A stretch of DNA of 64,000 bases from Bacteroidota bacterium (GCA_023428755.1 JAEYWX010000001.1:186001-250000); one strand, 5' to 3'; positions 49,427 to 59,114 are shown, counted from the stretch's first letter. Numbers and translations are program-made. Notes: generated from the letters alone by a model not told the origin.

Positions 49427-50446
49427 TTAATCGCTCATTTTTACACGCAGCACCTGCATATCGTTGGTGATATACATTGTTTTTTCATCGGCTGACAAGG
49501 CTAAGTTTGATGCATGTTCATCTACCCGAATTTTTCCGAGAAGTTTTGCTTCACTGTTGAAGATCCAGATGCCACCTGGACCACTGGCAAATACAATTCC
49601 ATTGCTGCTGATTTTTAAACCGTCTGGCAAGCCTTTCAAACCTTTGCGTTCATTGGCTGTACTATAAAAGATACGTCCGTTGGTCAATGCATCGCCGTTT
49701 ACATCATAGATGTACCAGTTTGGTTTGCGTGGATCGGAACAGGCGATGATCACTTGTTTTTCGCCTGGAAGAAAGGCAATACCGTTTGGGCGGGTGATAC
49801 TATCGACCAGCAACACAACTTCTCCATTGGTCTTTACTTTATATACACCATTAAACGGAAGTTCTTTCTTAGGATCACGATCACTTTGTGTTTCTAATCC
49901 ATACGGAGGATCCGTTAAAAATAATTCGCCTGCGCTGTTGTACGCCGCATCGTTGGGACTGCTGAAACGTTTGCCATTGTATTGTCCGGCAATAGAAATG
50001 TAGTTGGGCGCCGGTTTATCTAATGCTGCATTCATGCGTGCCATTTGTCGGTTACCGCATTGGCATAATACAAGGTTGCCATCTTTATCCAGCAACAATC
50101 CGTTCGAACCTTTTTCACCGCCTCTTGGTTCTGTGCCTGTATAGCCGGATGGAGTTAAATAGACTTCTTTTCCTTTTGCTTCAGTCCATTTGTAAACAGT
50201 ATCTCTTGGTACGTCAGAAAACAAAAGCATTTTGTGTTTCTCCACCCAAACAGGTCCTTCGCACCACTCAAATCCTTCTGCAATAATTTCAATCACTGCA
50301 TCTTTTTTGATGATTGCATCCAAAGCAGGATCAATCCGTTCAATACTACCTGTTGTTTTATACATTGGTTGTTGCTGCGACTGTGCATTGTTGCAGGAAA
50401 GTAATAGTACTGCGGTATATAATGTGAGCGATTTTATTAGCTTCAT
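49427..50446 (-). CDS. SMP-30/gluconolactonase-like lipoprotein (probable aldonolactonase)
   Basis: A 339-residue six-bladed propeller of the SMP-30/gluconolactonase/LRE family. It carries a lipobox-type signal (LYTAVLLLSC), so it is probably a periplasmic or surface lipoprotein. Metal-site residues include Glu of GFEWCEGPVWVEKHKMLLFS near residue 63, Asn of SSPNDAAYNSAGELFLTDPP near 165, and DSITRPNGIAFLPGEKQVII (Asp/Asn site) near 220. Lactonases of this family open xylono- and gluconolactones. An exported version would act before the sugar acid is taken up, for example by the GntP permease. Confidence 0.9.
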   Translation of the reverse strand: MKLIKSLTLYTAVLLLSCNNAQSQQQPMYKTTGSIERIDPALDAIIKKDAVIEIIAEGFEWCEGPVWVEKHKMLLFSDVPRDTVYKWTEAKGKEVYLTPSGYTGTEPRGGEKGSNGLLLDKDGNLVLCQCGNRQMARMNAALDKPAPNYISIAGQYNGKRFSSPNDAAYNSAGELFLTDPPYGLETQSDRDPKKELPFNGVYKVKTNGEVVLLVDSITRPNGIAFLPGEKQVIIACSDPRKPNWYIYDVNGDALTNGRIFYSTANERKGLKGLPDGLKISSNGIVFASGPGGIWIFNSEAKLLGKIRVDEHASNLALSADEKTMYITNDMQVLRVKMSD

Positions 50447-50509
50447 ATTTTTTCATCGTTTTAGAACATGCGCTTCGATGCATTGTTCCCCCTTCAGGGG
50501 TTAAGGGGC

Positions 50510-52228
50510 CTAATGCGAATCTCTTGTTACTTCACTTCCCGAACTACCTTGCAGAAAATCAAGATCAGCGCCTTTATCTGCACCCATCACATGTTTAATA
50601 TACAAACTCACATAACCACGTGTGGCTGCAGGTTTTGGTGCAACCCATGCCGCTTTTCGTTTTTCTAATTCTTCATCACTAACATGCAGATGCAATAACC
50701 GCTTTTCTACATTCAGTTCGATCATATCTCCATTCTGCACTAATGCCAACGCACCACCAATGGCACTCTCGGGTGATACATGTAACACAGCTGTACCATA
50801 GGCTGTACCACTCATCCGTCCATCGCTGATGCGCACCATATCTTTAATTCCTTTCTCCAATATCTTTTTCGGCAATGCCATGTTACCTACTTCCGGCATA
50901 CCGGGGTAACCAACCGGACCCACATATTTCAACACCATTACGCAGGTTTCATCAATATCCAGTTCCGGATCATCAATGCGTGCATTGTAATCTTCTATAC
51001 TTTCAAATACCACTGCACGGCCGGTATGTTTCATCAATGCGGGTGTTGCTGCTGAAGGTTTAATCACCGCACCATTGGTTGCCAGATTACCCTTTACGAC
51101 CACACAACCTGCTTCGGGAATAAACGGTTTTTCGTAAGCTGCAATTACATCTTCATTGTAATTGTCGGTTGTACCCACAATATTTTCGTGATGATTTTTT
51201 CCTGTTACGGTAATTACATTTTTATGCAGGTGCTCTTTCAGTTCATTTAAGATCACAGGCAAACCTCCCGCATAATAAAAATCTTCCATCAAATATTTTC
51301 CCGATGGCATCAGGTTGAGCAGGAGCGGAATTTTACTTCCAAGTGCGTCAAAATCATCCAAGGTCAAATCAACACCAATACGTCCTGCAATGGCTGTGAG
51401 GTGAATGATGAAGTTGGATGAGCCGCCCACCGCTGCATTTACTTTGATTGCATTTTCAAATGCTTCTCTTGTTAATATTTTATCGATGGTTAAATTTTCT
51501 TTTACCATTTGCACAATGCGTCGTCCGCTGAGTTGTGCCATTACTTTCTTGCGACTGTCAGCAGCAGGTATTGCAGCAGCGCCACTCAGTGTTAAGCCCA
51601 ATGCTTCCACCATCACCGCCATGGTACTAGCAGTACCCATCGTCATGCAATGACCAATACTTCTGCTCATACAACTTTCTGCATACTCCACATCTTCCTG
51701 GCTCATCTTGCCCGTCTTCATATCTTCATCAAACTTCCACACATGTGTACCACTACCGATTGTTTGTCCTTTGTAACGGCCGTTCAACATCGGTCCACCG
51801 GGAACAACAATGGTTGGCAAACCAACACTGGCCGCACCCATCACTGTTGATGGAGTTGTTTTATCACAACCCGTTAATAATACCACGCCATCCATAGGGT
51901 TACCACGGATACTTTCCTCTGCATCCATACTCGCCAGGTTACGGAACAACATCGCTGTTGGTTTCAGCAATGTTTCACCCAAACTCATAATCGGAAACTC
52001 AACCGGAAACCCACCGGCTTCCAATACACCACGCTTCACCGCTTCTGCATGATCACGAAAATGTGCATTGCAGGGAGTGAGTTCGCTGAACGTATTACAA
52101 ATGCCGATCACGGGACGTCCATCGAACATATCTGTTGGCATTCCCTGGTTCTTCATCCAGCTCCGGTAAATAATGCCGTCTTTATTTTTCTTGCCGAACC
52201 AATCGTGGCTGCGTAAGTGTGTGCTCAT
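50510..52228 (-). CDS. IlvD/Edd-family dehydratase, probable D-xylonate (aldonate) dehydratase
   Basis: A 572-residue cytoplasmic dehydratase that removes water from a sugar acid to give the 2-keto-3-deoxy acid. The Fe-S cluster Cys residues appear in GICNTFSELTPCNAHFRDHA (near residue 50), LLTGCDKTTPSTVMGAASVG (near 120) and SIGHCMTMGTASTMAVMVEA (near 195). The Lys/Ser active segment SDGRMSGTAYGTAVLHVSPE is near 465. The E. coli xylonate dehydratases YjhG/YagF and Caulobacter XylD belong to this branch (established). The exact substrate needs assay. It is second in the gene order after the aldehyde dehydrogenase. Confidence 0.93.
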   Translation of the reverse strand: MSTHLRSHDWFGKKNKDGIIYRSWMKNQGMPTDMFDGRPVIGICNTFSELTPCNAHFRDHAEAVKRGVLEAGGFPVEFPIMSLGETLLKPTAMLFRNLASMDAEESIRGNPMDGVVLLTGCDKTTPSTVMGAASVGLPTIVVPGGPMLNGRYKGQTIGSGTHVWKFDEDMKTGKMSQEDVEYAESCMSRSIGHCMTMGTASTMAVMVEALGLTLSGAAAIPAADSRKKVMAQLSGRRIVQMVKENLTIDKILTREAFENAIKVNAAVGGSSNFIIHLTAIAGRIGVDLTLDDFDALGSKIPLLLNLMPSGKYLMEDFYYAGGLPVILNELKEHLHKNVITVTGKNHHENIVGTTDNYNEDVIAAYEKPFIPEAGCVVVKGNLATNGAVIKPSAATPALMKHTGRAVVFESIEDYNARIDDPELDIDETCVMVLKYVGPVGYPGMPEVGNMALPKKILEKGIKDMVRISDGRMSGTAYGTAVLHVSPESAIGGALALVQNGDMIELNVEKRLLHLHVSDEELEKRKAAWVAPKPAATRGYVSLYIKHVMGADKGADLDFLQGSSGSEVTRDSH

Positions 52229-52266
52229 CTTTTTGTGTTTATAAAATTCATGGCGTAACCGGGAGG

Positions 52267-53853
52267 CTAATTTAAATCTTTATTCGTCCGCTCACTGTTA
52301 ATCAACCTCCAAATACCCAATGTGTTTTTGTTTTTTAATTCTGCAGGCAATAATACGTCGGGCATGTTTTGATAACAGACCGGTCGTGTAAAACGATTGA
52401 TGGCTGCAGTACCAACCGAAGTTGACTTGCTATCGGTTGTTGCAGGGAACGGACCGCCGTGGACCATTGCACTGCATACTTCTACACCGGTAGGAAATCC
52501 ATTAATGACAACCCGCCCCACTTTTTGTTCAAGCACATCGATCAGTTCTTTGTATTCTACCAGTTCAGCCTCTGTTCCATGGACAGTAGCTGTAAGATGG
52601 CCAGACAATTTTTTAGCAATATTGATCATTTCTTCTTTACCAGTAGTAGTAACTGTTATACTTGCCGGACCAAATATTTCTTCACTCAGCTCCGGATTGC
52701 TTTCAAATATTTCGCTGTTTGTTTCAAACAGTACCGGTGTTGCATAGTTGCTTTCATTTCCTTTTGCTGCAGCACCTGTTGCCAGTTGCGCCACACCATT
52801 TACATGTAACTGTTGCTCTACTGCTTTACTGTAAGAATGATAAATCGAAGGCGCCAGCATTACACCACCATTTGTTTTTTCAAACTCCTGCTTCAATATG
52901 TTTTTAAATTCATTCTCATTTTCCTTATAAAACAGCACACCGGGATTGGTACAAAACTGTCCAACACCCAACGTAATCGATCCTGCATAACCGGTTGCAA
53001 TGGCAGCGGCTCTTTCTTTCATTGCCTGCGGCAGAATAAATACAGGATTGCTGCTTCCCATTTCTGCGTAAACAGGTATGGGTTCAGGCCGACTAACAGC
53101 TGCATCATACAACGCTTTTCCTCCTTTGTATGAACCTGTAAAACCAACGGCTTTAATGTGCGGATGTTTTACCAACTGCATACCGGTAGTGGTACCATCG
53201 CCAAACAGCAACGAGAAAACACCATCGGGCATATTGGTTTTAAGTGCTGCCCTTTGAATCGCCTTTCCAACAATGGATGAAGTAGCAGGATGTGCACTAT
53301 GTGCTTTTACAATTACCGGGCAACCGGCAGCTAATGCAGAAGCCGTATCGCCGCCTGCAACTGAAAATGCCAATGGAAAATTACTGGCACCAAACACCAC
53401 TACCGGACCAAGTGCAATCTGCATGTAACGGAGATCGGGCTTTGGTATTGGAGTACGATCTGGTTGTGCGGTTTCAATGCGTGCATCTACCCATGAACCT
53501 TCACGTAACAAGGCCGCAAACATTTTCAATTGATTTACGGTACGCCCCCGTTCACTTTCAATACGGGCCTTTGGCAAACCTGTTTCGCTGCTGCAAACTG
53601 TGAGCAACTCATCACCCGTATTCATGATCTCCTCTGCAATAGCTTCTAAAAAACCGGCTTTCTCCTGCCCGCTTTTTTTGTAGTACTGTTGAAAAGCACT
53701 TGCTGCTTTTTCTGCAGCCATTTCTACTTCTGTTGCCGTTGCTTTTGGAAAAACGTATTCGTTATTGGTTGCCGTGGCAGGGTTGAACGAATAAAAGGTT
53801 TCTGTTCCTTCTGCTGATGTATTAAATCCAATGATCTGCGTCTTTTTTATCAT
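52267..53853 (-). CDS. Aldehyde dehydrogenase, probable 2-oxoglutarate semialdehyde dehydrogenase
   Basis: A 528-residue NAD(P)-dependent ALDH. Cys nucleophile is in VGQFCTNPGVLFYK near residue 305, general-base Glu in PVYAEMGSSNPVF near 270 and cofactor-binding GFTGSYKGGKALYDAAV near 240. The long N-terminus and the sequence type match the Bacteroidota/proteobacterial 2-ketoglutarate-semialdehyde dehydrogenases of the Weimberg and related sugar-acid routes (established family). It would complete the pathway to 2-oxoglutarate. It lies 209 bp downstream of susD, separated by two hairpins and a candidate promoter. Confidence 0.88.
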   Translation of the reverse strand: MIKKTQIIGFNTSAEGTETFYSFNPATATNNEYVFPKATATEVEMAAEKAASAFQQYYKKSGQEKAGFLEAIAEEIMNTGDELLTVCSSETGLPKARIESERGRTVNQLKMFAALLREGSWVDARIETAQPDRTPIPKPDLRYMQIALGPVVVFGASNFPLAFSVAGGDTASALAAGCPVIVKAHSAHPATSSIVGKAIQRAALKTNMPDGVFSLLFGDGTTTGMQLVKHPHIKAVGFTGSYKGGKALYDAAVSRPEPIPVYAEMGSSNPVFILPQAMKERAAAIATGYAGSITLGVGQFCTNPGVLFYKENENEFKNILKQEFEKTNGGVMLAPSIYHSYSKAVEQQLHVNGVAQLATGAAAKGNESNYATPVLFETNSEIFESNPELSEEIFGPASITVTTTGKEEMINIAKKLSGHLTATVHGTEAELVEYKELIDVLEQKVGRVVINGFPTGVEVCSAMVHGGPFPATTDSKSTSVGTAAINRFTRPVCYQNMPDVLLPAELKNKNTLGIWRLINSERTNKDLN

Positions 53854-53891
53854 ATTCGATTTTCATTTAGACAATTTGCATCGTATGAAAA

Positions 53892-53917
53892 AGACCCTTT
53901 GTAGATACAAAAGGTCT
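53892..53917 (-). terminator. Terminator/attenuator-like hairpin just before the ALDH gene
   Basis: On the minus strand the sequence forms AGACC and GGTCT arms with a TTTGTA/TACAAA inner stem (one mismatch) and is followed by TTTTT, within 40 bp of the ALDH start. It could attenuate transcription entering the sugar-acid genes. Confidence 0.6.
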
Positions 53918-53941
53918 ATTGCTAACGATAGATTGCTGTTG

Positions 53942-53970
53942 CAAGTATACTGTTGCTTAGCTATTTCAAC
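53942..53970 (-). promoter_or_regulatory. Candidate promoter before the ALDH gene
   Basis: On the minus strand GTTG (53967-53970) and TATACTTG (53942-53949, one mismatch to TAnnTTTG) are 17 bp apart, between the susD terminator and the attenuator-like hairpin. Confidence 0.4.
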
Positions 53971-54018
53971 TACATTGTTCTGCACTTTATATTCGTGCAG
54001 CCAGTTACCAGTTTGTTG

Positions 54019-54058
54019 AAAAGGGTTTCGCAGGTTAACTCATATGCGAAACCCTTTT
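54019..54058 (-). terminator. Terminator after susD
   Basis: AAAAGGGTTTCGCA (54019-54032) and its exact complement (54045-54058) form a 14-bp stem with a 12-base loop, 4 bp after the SusD stop. On the minus strand only four Ts follow, so it may be leaky. Confidence 0.75.
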
Positions 54059-54062
54059 TGTA

Positions 54063-55658
54063 TTACAATTTATCCCAAAACACACGGGACGATATTTTAT
54101 CGCCACCGATTGCTGCTGAAGCGGCGTTATAGTTCGCTGTATTCGAAGATGCTTCCAGATCAGGATAAGAAAGTCGTCTTGCAAAACCCACACTTCCAAG
54201 TGCTCCTGCAACCGGATTGGGTGTTAAAGCAGGGAAGCCGCTTCTTCTGAAATTGGCAAATGCTTCTGTTCCGTTTCTGATATTCACCACCCAGTATTGC
54301 GTATTGATCAATCGCAACGCATCAGCAGGTGTATAGGCCACTGCCGGATCATTGATATAGGCTGTAACTTCTGCACCGGTAATGGGTGTTGTACCAGTAT
54401 ATAAAGCATAACAAGCCATATCAGCTGTAATCGCATTGTCGTAATATATTTTTGCTTGTGCATCTCCACCAGGTATCCAACCTCTCTTTGCTGCTTCTGC
54501 GAGTAACAGTGATGTTTGTGCATACGTAACCCAGAACTCCGGCACTCCCAGTGATGCAACAATATTTACATTGAACTGAGAGTAATTAAGTCCAGAGCCT
54601 CTTCCACCTCTGTATGGACTTCCGGGAGCTAAGATTTCATCGCTGGTAACACCAATTGGTGCGCCATATTGATTCGCCAACACCATATCGGGTGTAAGAT
54701 TATTTGCAATTGCGCCCGGATCAGGATACTGTGCAACCAAAAATTTACCACGTGGATCGTTGGTTAACTTCAACTGATTTACAAATGGCTCTGCTGCATA
54801 GTTGAATTGAGAGAAGTTACGTAACGCTGCATTGTCAGGTTGCGAAAACGTAGTTCCGTCATTCTTTACAAATGCATTGTCTGCATTGGATGTCATCACA
54901 CCACCTGCAAATGCTTCGGCTACAATAGCCTGTGCTTTTGCAGGATCAAGTTTGCTGTAACGCATGCCTAAACGTAACAGTAATGAATTGCCGAGCCGTT
55001 TCCATTTGGTTGCCTGATCGGCAGCAGTTGATGTTCTGGTAGATGGCTGTGCATTTGAACCATAGAACAGATCAGAAGAAATGTATTCTCCACTTGTACT
55101 TAATGCGGCAATGGATTCTTTCAGTTCTTTGTACAAATCTTCATAAATGGCTGCATCATCATCATACTTTGGAAAAAATATGGCATCGGTTACTGCTCTT
55201 CCTGCCTCTGAATAAGGAACATCTCCATAATTATCCACCAGTCCCATAAACACCTGTGCTTTCCAGATACGGATCATGCTTCTCAAATTCACACGGGGAG
55301 TGTTTTCGCCCAGAATCGCCAGGGCCTGTGTGAGATTTTTTATCGGTGGTGCGTTACCGTTAGAGCCTCCTGCATAGGATTGATCCCACTTTGCATTATT
55401 GTTGAGATCAATATCTACGTTAAAACTAAAACCCTGATTAGCACCCGTGTTGTAGGGAACCACAAAATGCTGTACAATGATGTGTTCTGCATTCCAGGTG
55501 CCAATATGTGTTCGTTGCGCACCGGCGAGCAGCACTGCAGGATCAATACTTGTTACCGCATAAGGATTGGTATTAATTTTTTCAAAATCCTTATCACATG
55601 CTGTTAATAAACAGCCGCTGCAAACAATAAGAATCAGTTGTTTAAATATTTTAAGCAT
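54063..55658 (-). CDS. SusD/RagB-like (SusD-like_2) nutrient-binding outer-membrane lipoprotein
   Basis: A 531-residue surface lipoprotein that captures a glycan or oligosaccharide for the SusC channel. The ATG at 55658 is preferred because it gives a 4 bp gap to susC and a clean lipoprotein signal: MLKIFKQLILIVCSGCLLTAC with lipobox L-L-T-A-C. The mature part is SusD-fold TPR helices: WDQSYAGGSNGNAPPIKNLT, RIWKAQVFMGLVDNYGDVPY, NVVASLGVPEFWVTYAQTSL (abbreviated ASLGVPEFWVTYAQTSLLLA), KRGWIPGGDAQAKIYYDNAI and the closing GGDKISSRVFWDKL. It matches the SusD-like_2 subgroup. It follows susC directly and is ended by a strong hairpin. Confidence 0.93.
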   Translation of the reverse strand: MLKIFKQLILIVCSGCLLTACDKDFEKINTNPYAVTSIDPAVLLAGAQRTHIGTWNAEHIIVQHFVVPYNTGANQGFSFNVDIDLNNNAKWDQSYAGGSNGNAPPIKNLTQALAILGENTPRVNLRSMIRIWKAQVFMGLVDNYGDVPYSEAGRAVTDAIFFPKYDDDAAIYEDLYKELKESIAALSTSGEYISSDLFYGSNAQPSTRTSTAADQATKWKRLGNSLLLRLGMRYSKLDPAKAQAIVAEAFAGGVMTSNADNAFVKNDGTTFSQPDNAALRNFSQFNYAAEPFVNQLKLTNDPRGKFLVAQYPDPGAIANNLTPDMVLANQYGAPIGVTSDEILAPGSPYRGGRGSGLNYSQFNVNIVASLGVPEFWVTYAQTSLLLAEAAKRGWIPGGDAQAKIYYDNAITADMACYALYTGTTPITGAEVTAYINDPAVAYTPADALRLINTQYWVVNIRNGTEAFANFRRSGFPALTPNPVAGALGSVGFARRLSYPDLEASSNTANYNAASAAIGGDKISSRVFWDKL

Positions 55659-55662
55659 GTTG

Positions 55663-58600
55663 TTAGAATTTAACATTTAAAGTAAGATTGTAGTTGCGTG
55701 TAGTAGGCAATGATGAATTCTCATAACCTGCTCTGATATCACCAGACGATTGAATGGCTTCCGGATCCAGACCCGGCAGATCCTTATAGAGAATGGCCAC
55801 ATTGCGGCAGGAAGCTGATAACTGAATTCCTTTTACGAAATTAAACAGCTGCACCTTGCTTAAAAGACTGGTGAAATTATACGCTACTGTAATGTTTCTG
55901 AGTTTTACAAAATCAGATTTGAATGTGAACGGATCACCGATCTGATCGTTGCGGTATCCTGTCCATAAATTCTGTAAACCATTGTTGGCAACAGTAATTG
56001 CTACCGTGTTGGGCTGACCAGTGTTTACATTCACACCAGGGAAAATATAACCACCTTCACGACCGGTTAATGACAACTTGCTGTGGCCTTGTCTTGTCAT
56101 GTTCAGCAATGTAGAAGTTAAAACAGTTCCGCCAAACTTGTAATCAAATTGTACACCTACACTCAGGTTTTTATATGTGATCGTATTATTCCATCCACCG
56201 GTGAATTTTGGAATTGCACTACCAACCGGATTAAACCCTGTGGTAATACCCGCAGGGTTTGTATTTGATGGGAGTGGCCGACCATCGTTGCCTACAAGAA
56301 TTTCTCCTTTATCGTTTCTGCGGTATGTTCTTGTGTACAGCTGGTTCATTGCTAAACCTTCTGTATATCTGATCTCGCCAAGGAACTCATTACCTGTGCC
56401 ATTGAAATAAAGCAACATAATTGTTCCGCTTGGGTTACCTACATTCAATACTTCAGTATTCAGGAATGCATTGTTCCATGAAGTAGTCCAGCTGAAATCC
56501 TTTTTCTGGATGGCTCTGAACTCAACAAGCGTTTCCAAGCCGCTGTTCTTTAAAGAAGCTTCATTTTGTTTTGAAGTTGAGTAACCTGATGCAGTGGAAA
56601 GATTTACATCAATGATCTGATCAGTAGTTACTTTATCAAATGCTGCGATATCTACGAGTAATCGGTTTTTAAATAACCGTAATTCAAGACCGATCTCTTT
56701 TTCAGTAACAGTAAATGGCTGCAACAAAGGATTGGGTGCACTGTTACCATTGATGCTTGCCAATGTTTGTCCATTGAACAAATTAGCACCAAGACCGTAG
56801 GTTAATAATCCATCATACGGATTTACCAACGCAACACTACCTACCTGTGCCCAGGAAGCTCTTAACTTACCAAAGGAAAGCCAGTTTAAATTTTCAATGA
56901 GTTCAGAGAAAACAAAACTACCTGAAACAGAAGAGTAGAATTTACTGTTGTTCTCAGGATTTAAGATCGAGAACCAATCAGTTCGTCCAGTTGCGTTAAG
57001 AAATAAAAGTCCGTTGTATCCCAACTCCAGTGAACCATAAAGTGAGTTAACACGTTGCTGGCTGTAGTTATAACCATCGCCGGCACCTTTTACTGTACCA
57101 TTTCTGTACGAATAAAGATCAGGTACTGTGAAGTTGGTGGCGGTTTGCACCATGTTTTTCCATTCAGATCGCAATGTGTTTCCACCAAAGCTGGCATCCA
57201 CAGCAAACTTTCCAAATTGATTACTTGTACCAACCAGGAAGTCGGCATTGATATCAGTAGTAGTGGTTTTGTTGAGATTGTAACCACCTCTGTAAGTAAC
57301 GGTGGGAGTTGTGGTTGCAATTCTTGTATTGGCTCCTGTACCATTTAAGGTAAACCACTCGGCAAAGTTATCACCACGATCGTAGTTGAACCGGCCTTGT
57401 GCATAGAGCCAACTGGTAATATCATAACGTAAGGTAGCTGTTCCCAAAAAACGGTTTCTGTCTTCTTTATATTTCTGTCCATTTTGCAACGCATAGTATG
57501 GATTATTCATTGTACCCTGGAAACCATTGGTTCTCCACTCCGCACCTGTAGCAGGATCCTTCGCACTTTCCCGATAAGCAGAAAGCGGAACAGAAATCGG
57601 CATACGTGTAAAGAAGTTGACAGCACCATCACCCTGTGTTCCAATCTGCGGCGGGTTAATATAATCTTCATCTGCATAGTTTACATTCACCAGCAATTTG
57701 AGTTTTTTAGCAATCGTCTGATTGATCCCCACATTGAAGATTCTTCTCTTATATTCATTGCTGGGTACAATCCCTTTTGCACTGGTGGTTGAAATAGATG
57801 TTCTGAAACTTCCGTTGGCACCACCACCCGACATACCAAGTGTATTGGTGAGGTTTGTACCTGTTTGCAGGAAATCAAACAACTGATGCGGATATGCTGA
57901 GTAAGGTCGCAATTGTCCATCGAAGTTGATGGTAGGTTGCCCGTCTAATTTGGCACCCCATCCAAACTGACCGTTTCCTTGTATTTGTGCAGCAGTGGTA
58001 AATTTGTTACCACCCTGCCCCTGGCCATATTCCGTTTGTACAATTTCATCCATAAAATTCAACGCCTGTGAAGTGGTATAACTGGAAGTGAAATCAACTC
58101 CAATACCCGAATTTTTTGAACCGGATTTTGTGGTAATGATGATGGCACCGGCTGCAGCTCTTGAACCATACAAGGCAGCAGCAGCAGCTCCTTTCAACAC
58201 CGTCATACTTTCAATATCATCGGGGTTAATGTTTGCCAGGTTATCACCACGGTCACGTTGCTGACCGGCACCTTCGGCATTTCGTACACCCTGATCCATT
58301 GGCAAACCGTTGATCACCAAAAGCGGTGAGTTGGTTGCTCCTGCAAAACCAACCTGTCCACGCAAGCGAATCTGGTTACTGGCGCCTGCACCGGCAGCAG
58401 GTGGTGTAATATTTAAACCGGCAACTTTACCCACCAGCGATTCACCAATATTGATGGTGCGTTGCTTAACAAGTTCATCGGCATTCACCGATGTTGTGGC
58501 GTAACCCAGTTTCTTAGTTTCACGTTTAATACCTAATGCAGTTACTACCACTTCCTGCAGGTTTCCTTCCCCACGGGCCAGTGTAACTGAAATATTTGTT

Positions 58601-58884
58601 CTGTCGTTTACAGGAACTTCCAGGTTTGTAAATCCTACAGAACTAATAACCAATACATCTTTGCCGGAAGCAGTGATGCTGAAAATTCCGGAACCGTTTG
58701 TACTGGTGGCTCTGTTTGTTCCTTTTACGGTTACAGTAGCTCCGTTAACGGGATTATTTTCCTCGTCCAATACAGTACCTGTAACAGTTTGTGCATTTGC
58801 AGCTGTAAGGACCGTTAAGAGAAAAAATGAAAACAGAAGCCGGATCAAACCCGTTGTAGTTGCGGGCTGAAATTTTACCTTCAT
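55663..58884 (-). CDS. SusC/RagA-type TonB-linked outer-membrane protein
   Basis: A 1073-residue TonB-dependent transporter that forms the channel partner of SusD. It has a signal peptide (IRLLFSFFLLTVLTAANAQ) and a carboxypeptidase-regulatory-like domain (GTVLDEENNPVNGATVTVKG, residues about 35-105). The TonB plug with LVKQRTINIGESLVGKVAGL (the SusC-type box) and INPDDIESMTVLKGAAAAAL follows, then the large beta-barrel ending NSSLPTTRNYNLTLNVKF. The order susC-susD marks a polysaccharide-utilisation locus. Divergent to it is an AraC regulator. Confidence 0.96.
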   Translation of the reverse strand: MKVKFQPATTTGLIRLLFSFFLLTVLTAANAQTVTGTVLDEENNPVNGATVTVKGTNRATSTNGSGIFSITASGKDVLVISSVGFTNLEVPVNDRTNISVTLARGEGNLQEVVVTALGIKRETKKLGYATTSVNADELVKQRTINIGESLVGKVAGLNITPPAAGAGASNQIRLRGQVGFAGATNSPLLVINGLPMDQGVRNAEGAGQQRDRGDNLANINPDDIESMTVLKGAAAAALYGSRAAAGAIIITTKSGSKNSGIGVDFTSSYTTSQALNFMDEIVQTEYGQGQGGNKFTTAAQIQGNGQFGWGAKLDGQPTINFDGQLRPYSAYPHQLFDFLQTGTNLTNTLGMSGGGANGSFRTSISTTSAKGIVPSNEYKRRIFNVGINQTIAKKLKLLVNVNYADEDYINPPQIGTQGDGAVNFFTRMPISVPLSAYRESAKDPATGAEWRTNGFQGTMNNPYYALQNGQKYKEDRNRFLGTATLRYDITSWLYAQGRFNYDRGDNFAEWFTLNGTGANTRIATTTPTVTYRGGYNLNKTTTTDINADFLVGTSNQFGKFAVDASFGGNTLRSEWKNMVQTATNFTVPDLYSYRNGTVKGAGDGYNYSQQRVNSLYGSLELGYNGLLFLNATGRTDWFSILNPENNSKFYSSVSGSFVFSELIENLNWLSFGKLRASWAQVGSVALVNPYDGLLTYGLGANLFNGQTLASINGNSAPNPLLQPFTVTEKEIGLELRLFKNRLLVDIAAFDKVTTDQIIDVNLSTASGYSTSKQNEASLKNSGLETLVEFRAIQKKDFSWTTSWNNAFLNTEVLNVGNPSGTIMLLYFNGTGNEFLGEIRYTEGLAMNQLYTRTYRRNDKGEILVGNDGRPLPSNTNPAGITTGFNPVGSAIPKFTGGWNNTITYKNLSVGVQFDYKFGGTVLTSTLLNMTRQGHSKLSLTGREGGYIFPGVNVNTGQPNTVAITVANNGLQNLWTGYRNDQIGDPFTFKSDFVKLRNITVAYNFTSLLSKVQLFNFVKGIQLSASCRNVAILYKDLPGLDPEAIQSSGDIRAGYENSSLPTTRNYNLTLNVKF

Positions 58885-59114
58885 AATGCAATCGTTTTGG
58901 TTGAGTGATAAATGGCTGGGGATACTGCTTGTACAGCTTCCCGGTTTTAGAATCTTACGCTAAAGTATCCATGCTGCCAGCTAAAAACTTCCATTAAAAA
59001 ACTTCGTTGATTTTTATAAATACAGATGAGATAAATTCATTTTCTTTATAACTCACTGTTGTTAATGAAACGATTGCAATGAACAATTGCCACCGGCTTT
59101 GTTCATAATTACAT
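58885..59114. other. Divergent control region between susC and the AraC gene
   Basis: 230 bp containing the promoters of both directions. A 5-bp inverted repeat GCAAT-N5-ATTGC occurs at 59076-59090 next to the AraC gene. A near -7 box (TACTTTAG on the minus strand, about 58965-58972) could serve susC. No exact TAnnTTTG is seen. Confidence 0.45.
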
